Shown here in pieces: positions 4,544 through 5,588 of a DNA stretch of 5,588 nt. The position numbers were made by a program, and so were the translations under genes. The stretch spans positions 1 through 5,588 of the forward strand of contig JAODLU010000065.1 in assembly GCA_025464125.1 (NCBI GenBank). Reading direction: 5' to 3'. Positions within the stretch are counted from its first letter, which is position 1. The number at the start of each line of letters is the position of its first letter. The notes beneath the pieces were generated by a model. The model was not told the DNA's origin, did not search any database, and saw nothing but the letters and a program-made list of their open reading frames with translations. Source of the stretch: Microbacteriaceae bacterium. Its GTDB lineage: Bacteria > Actinomycetota > Actinomycetes > Actinomycetales > Microbacteriaceae.

Positions 4544-5588
4544 TCACATCGACTCAGCCCCGCCACCGCCGAAGAACAGCGACATCACCCAGCCGAGACT
4601 CGGCCCTGTCGGTTACCTGCGCTTCTTCTGGCGCCAGCTCACCAGCATGCGCACCGCGCTGTTCCTGCTGTTGTTGCTTGCAATCGCCGCGGTGCCGGGT
4701 TCGCTCTTCTCCCAGCGCAGTTCTGACCCCAATGGCGTCACCCTGTACTTCAAGAACAACCCGAGCCTCGCGCCCATCCTCGACAAATTCCAGCTTTTCG
4801 ACGTCTATACGTCGGCCTGGTTCTCGGCGATCTACCTGCTGTTGTTCATCTCCCTCGTCGGCTGCGTGATCCCACGCACCACGCACCACTACAAGGCGCT
4901 CATCTCGAAGCCACCGAAGACTCCGGCGAGGCTGGAGCGGCTCTCCGAGTTCAGCGCCGCAGAGCTTGCTGCAGGGCAGGTGGATTCCGCGGGCAACCCG
5001 ATCACGTCGGTCTCGGCGATCGAGGCGGCCCGCTCCATGCTGCGCCGCTCCGGCTACCGCGTGCAGGTCTTCGACGGCCCTGACCGCTCGGTTTCGGCCG
5101 AGCGCGGCTACCTGCGGGAGACCGGCAACCTGGTGTTCCACACGGCGCTGATCGGCATCCTGCTCTCGGTGGGCATCGGCGGCGGCTTCGGCTACACCGG
5201 CCAGAAGGTGCTCGTCGTGGGGCAGGCCTTCGCCAACGTGCGGCTCACCTTCGACTCCTTCAGCCCGGGGCGCTTCTTCACGGACAACGCGCTCGAGCCG
5301 TACCGCCTGGTGCTCAACTCGTTCACGACCAAATACGAGGAAGAGAACCTGAACGCCTACGGCCAGCCGATCGACTACACGGCGAAGGTGACCACCTACG
5401 AGGGCCAGTCCACCAAGGGCACGAAGGCCACCATCAAGGTGAACGACCCGCTGCGAATCGGCGGCAACGACATCTACCTGCTCGGCAACGGCTACGCACC
5501 GTACATCACGGTGAAGGATCCGCAGGGCACCGTCGTGTTCTCCGAGCCCGTGCCGTTCCTGCCGCAGGACGCCAACCTCACCTCGCTC
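4527..5588 (+). CDS. resB: ResB cytochrome c biogenesis protein, 3' end beyond window
   Basis: 354 codons are present with no stop; the family is usually around 500-550 residues in actinobacteria, so roughly two thirds is visible. ResB (Ccs1/CcsB) pairs with ResC/CcsA in the membrane to carry heme outward and join it to reduced apocytochrome c. A cytoplasmic N-terminus with GYLRFFWRQLTSMRTAL (about 31-47) leads into TM1 (about 43-60). PGSLFSQR then begins the first outside loop. TM2 (about 98-115) and TM3 (about 202-220, H205 near its start in NLVFHTAL) follow. After TM3 comes the large extracytoplasmic domain (from about 225), including DPLRIGGNDIYLLGNGYAP. I chose TTG at 4527. An in-frame TGA at 4515 bars anything longer, and the only later ATG (4647) would remove the conserved 40-residue N-terminal part. 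TTG overlaps ccdA by 17 bases, with a weak GGTGAT site about 9 bases upstream. The last 205 codons are much richer in G/C-ending codons than the first 149. Confidence 0.93.
   Translation, partial: MSRPSDHIDSAPPPPKNSDITQPRLGPVGYLRFFWRQLTSMRTALFLLLLLAIAAVPGSLFSQRSSDPNGVTLYFKNNPSLAPILDKFQLFDVYTSAWFSAIYLLLFISLVGCVIPRTTHHYKALISKPPKTPARLERLSEFSAAELAAGQVDSAGNPITSVSAIEAARSMLRRSGYRVQVFDGPDRSVSAERGYLRETGNLVFHTALIGILLSVGIGGGFGYTGQKVLVVGQAFANVRLTFDSFSPGRFFTDNALEPYRLVLNSFTTKYEEENLNAYGQPIDYTAKVTTYEGQSTKGTKATIKVNDPLRIGGNDIYLLGNGYAPYITVKDPQGTVVFSEPVPFLPQDANLTSL

Noticed and set aside
4544..4646. Apparent gap between ccdA and resB that might hold a regulatory element or a frameshift
   Set aside because: The resB frame is open throughout and encodes a conserved ResB N-terminus, so this is coding sequence behind a TTG start.
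1..5588. Search for CRISPR repeats, insertion sequences, att sites, tRNA or rRNA genes, riboswitches and toxin-antitoxin or defence genes
   Set aside because: None seen: genes are packed nearly end to end with housekeeping-type functions, and the longest non-coding stretch is the 67-base divergent promoter region.

Overview
The window looks like chromosomal core sequence from a high-GC Gram-positive bacterium (Actinobacteria), most likely of the family Microbacteriaceae. The grounds are G/C-ending codons, GTG and TTG starts, apparent leaderless promoters of the TANNNT type, a short archaeal-type aspartyl-tRNA synthetase, and the actinobacterial order of a System II cytochrome c maturation operon headed by a histidine phosphatase gene. 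The family-level placement is inference. No mobile element, CRISPR array, tRNA, rRNA or phage gene was seen, and nearly every base is coding.

Layout. (1) 13-582, plus strand: a small glutaredoxin-like protein and a Dabb (stress-responsive alpha/beta barrel) protein, 3 bases apart, probably co-transcribed. The left window edge may cut off the true start of the first gene. (2) 598-2489, minus strand: aspS followed by a very acidic protein of unknown function. The two share an ATGA stop/start overlap. Region 1 converges on region 2 with only 15 bases between stop codons. (3) 2490-2556: a 67-base divergent intergenic region. Each flanking gene has a TANNNT -10 hexamer only 6-8 bases before its GTG start, so both transcripts may be leaderless. 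(4) 2557 to the right edge, plus strand: a tightly packed operon of histidine phosphatase, ResA/TlpA-like thioredoxin lipoprotein, CcdA and ResB. ResB is cut by the window end after 354 codons.

How the genes work together. In System II (Ccs/Res) cytochrome c biogenesis, CcdA carries reducing equivalents across the membrane. An extracytoplasmic thioredoxin such as ResA uses them to reduce the CXXCH cysteines of apocytochrome c. ResB, with its partner ResC/CcsA (expected just beyond the right edge), delivers heme and attaches it. The role of the leading phosphatase is not known to me; a similar gene order occurs in mycobacteria (Rv0525-Rv0529).

I did not find an evident new system. The points most worth a second look are the acidic protein coupled to AspRS, the back-to-back leaderless promoters, the phosphatase in the cytochrome operon, the TTG start of resB that an ATG/GTG-only reading would miss, and a sharp rise in third-position GC inside resB.
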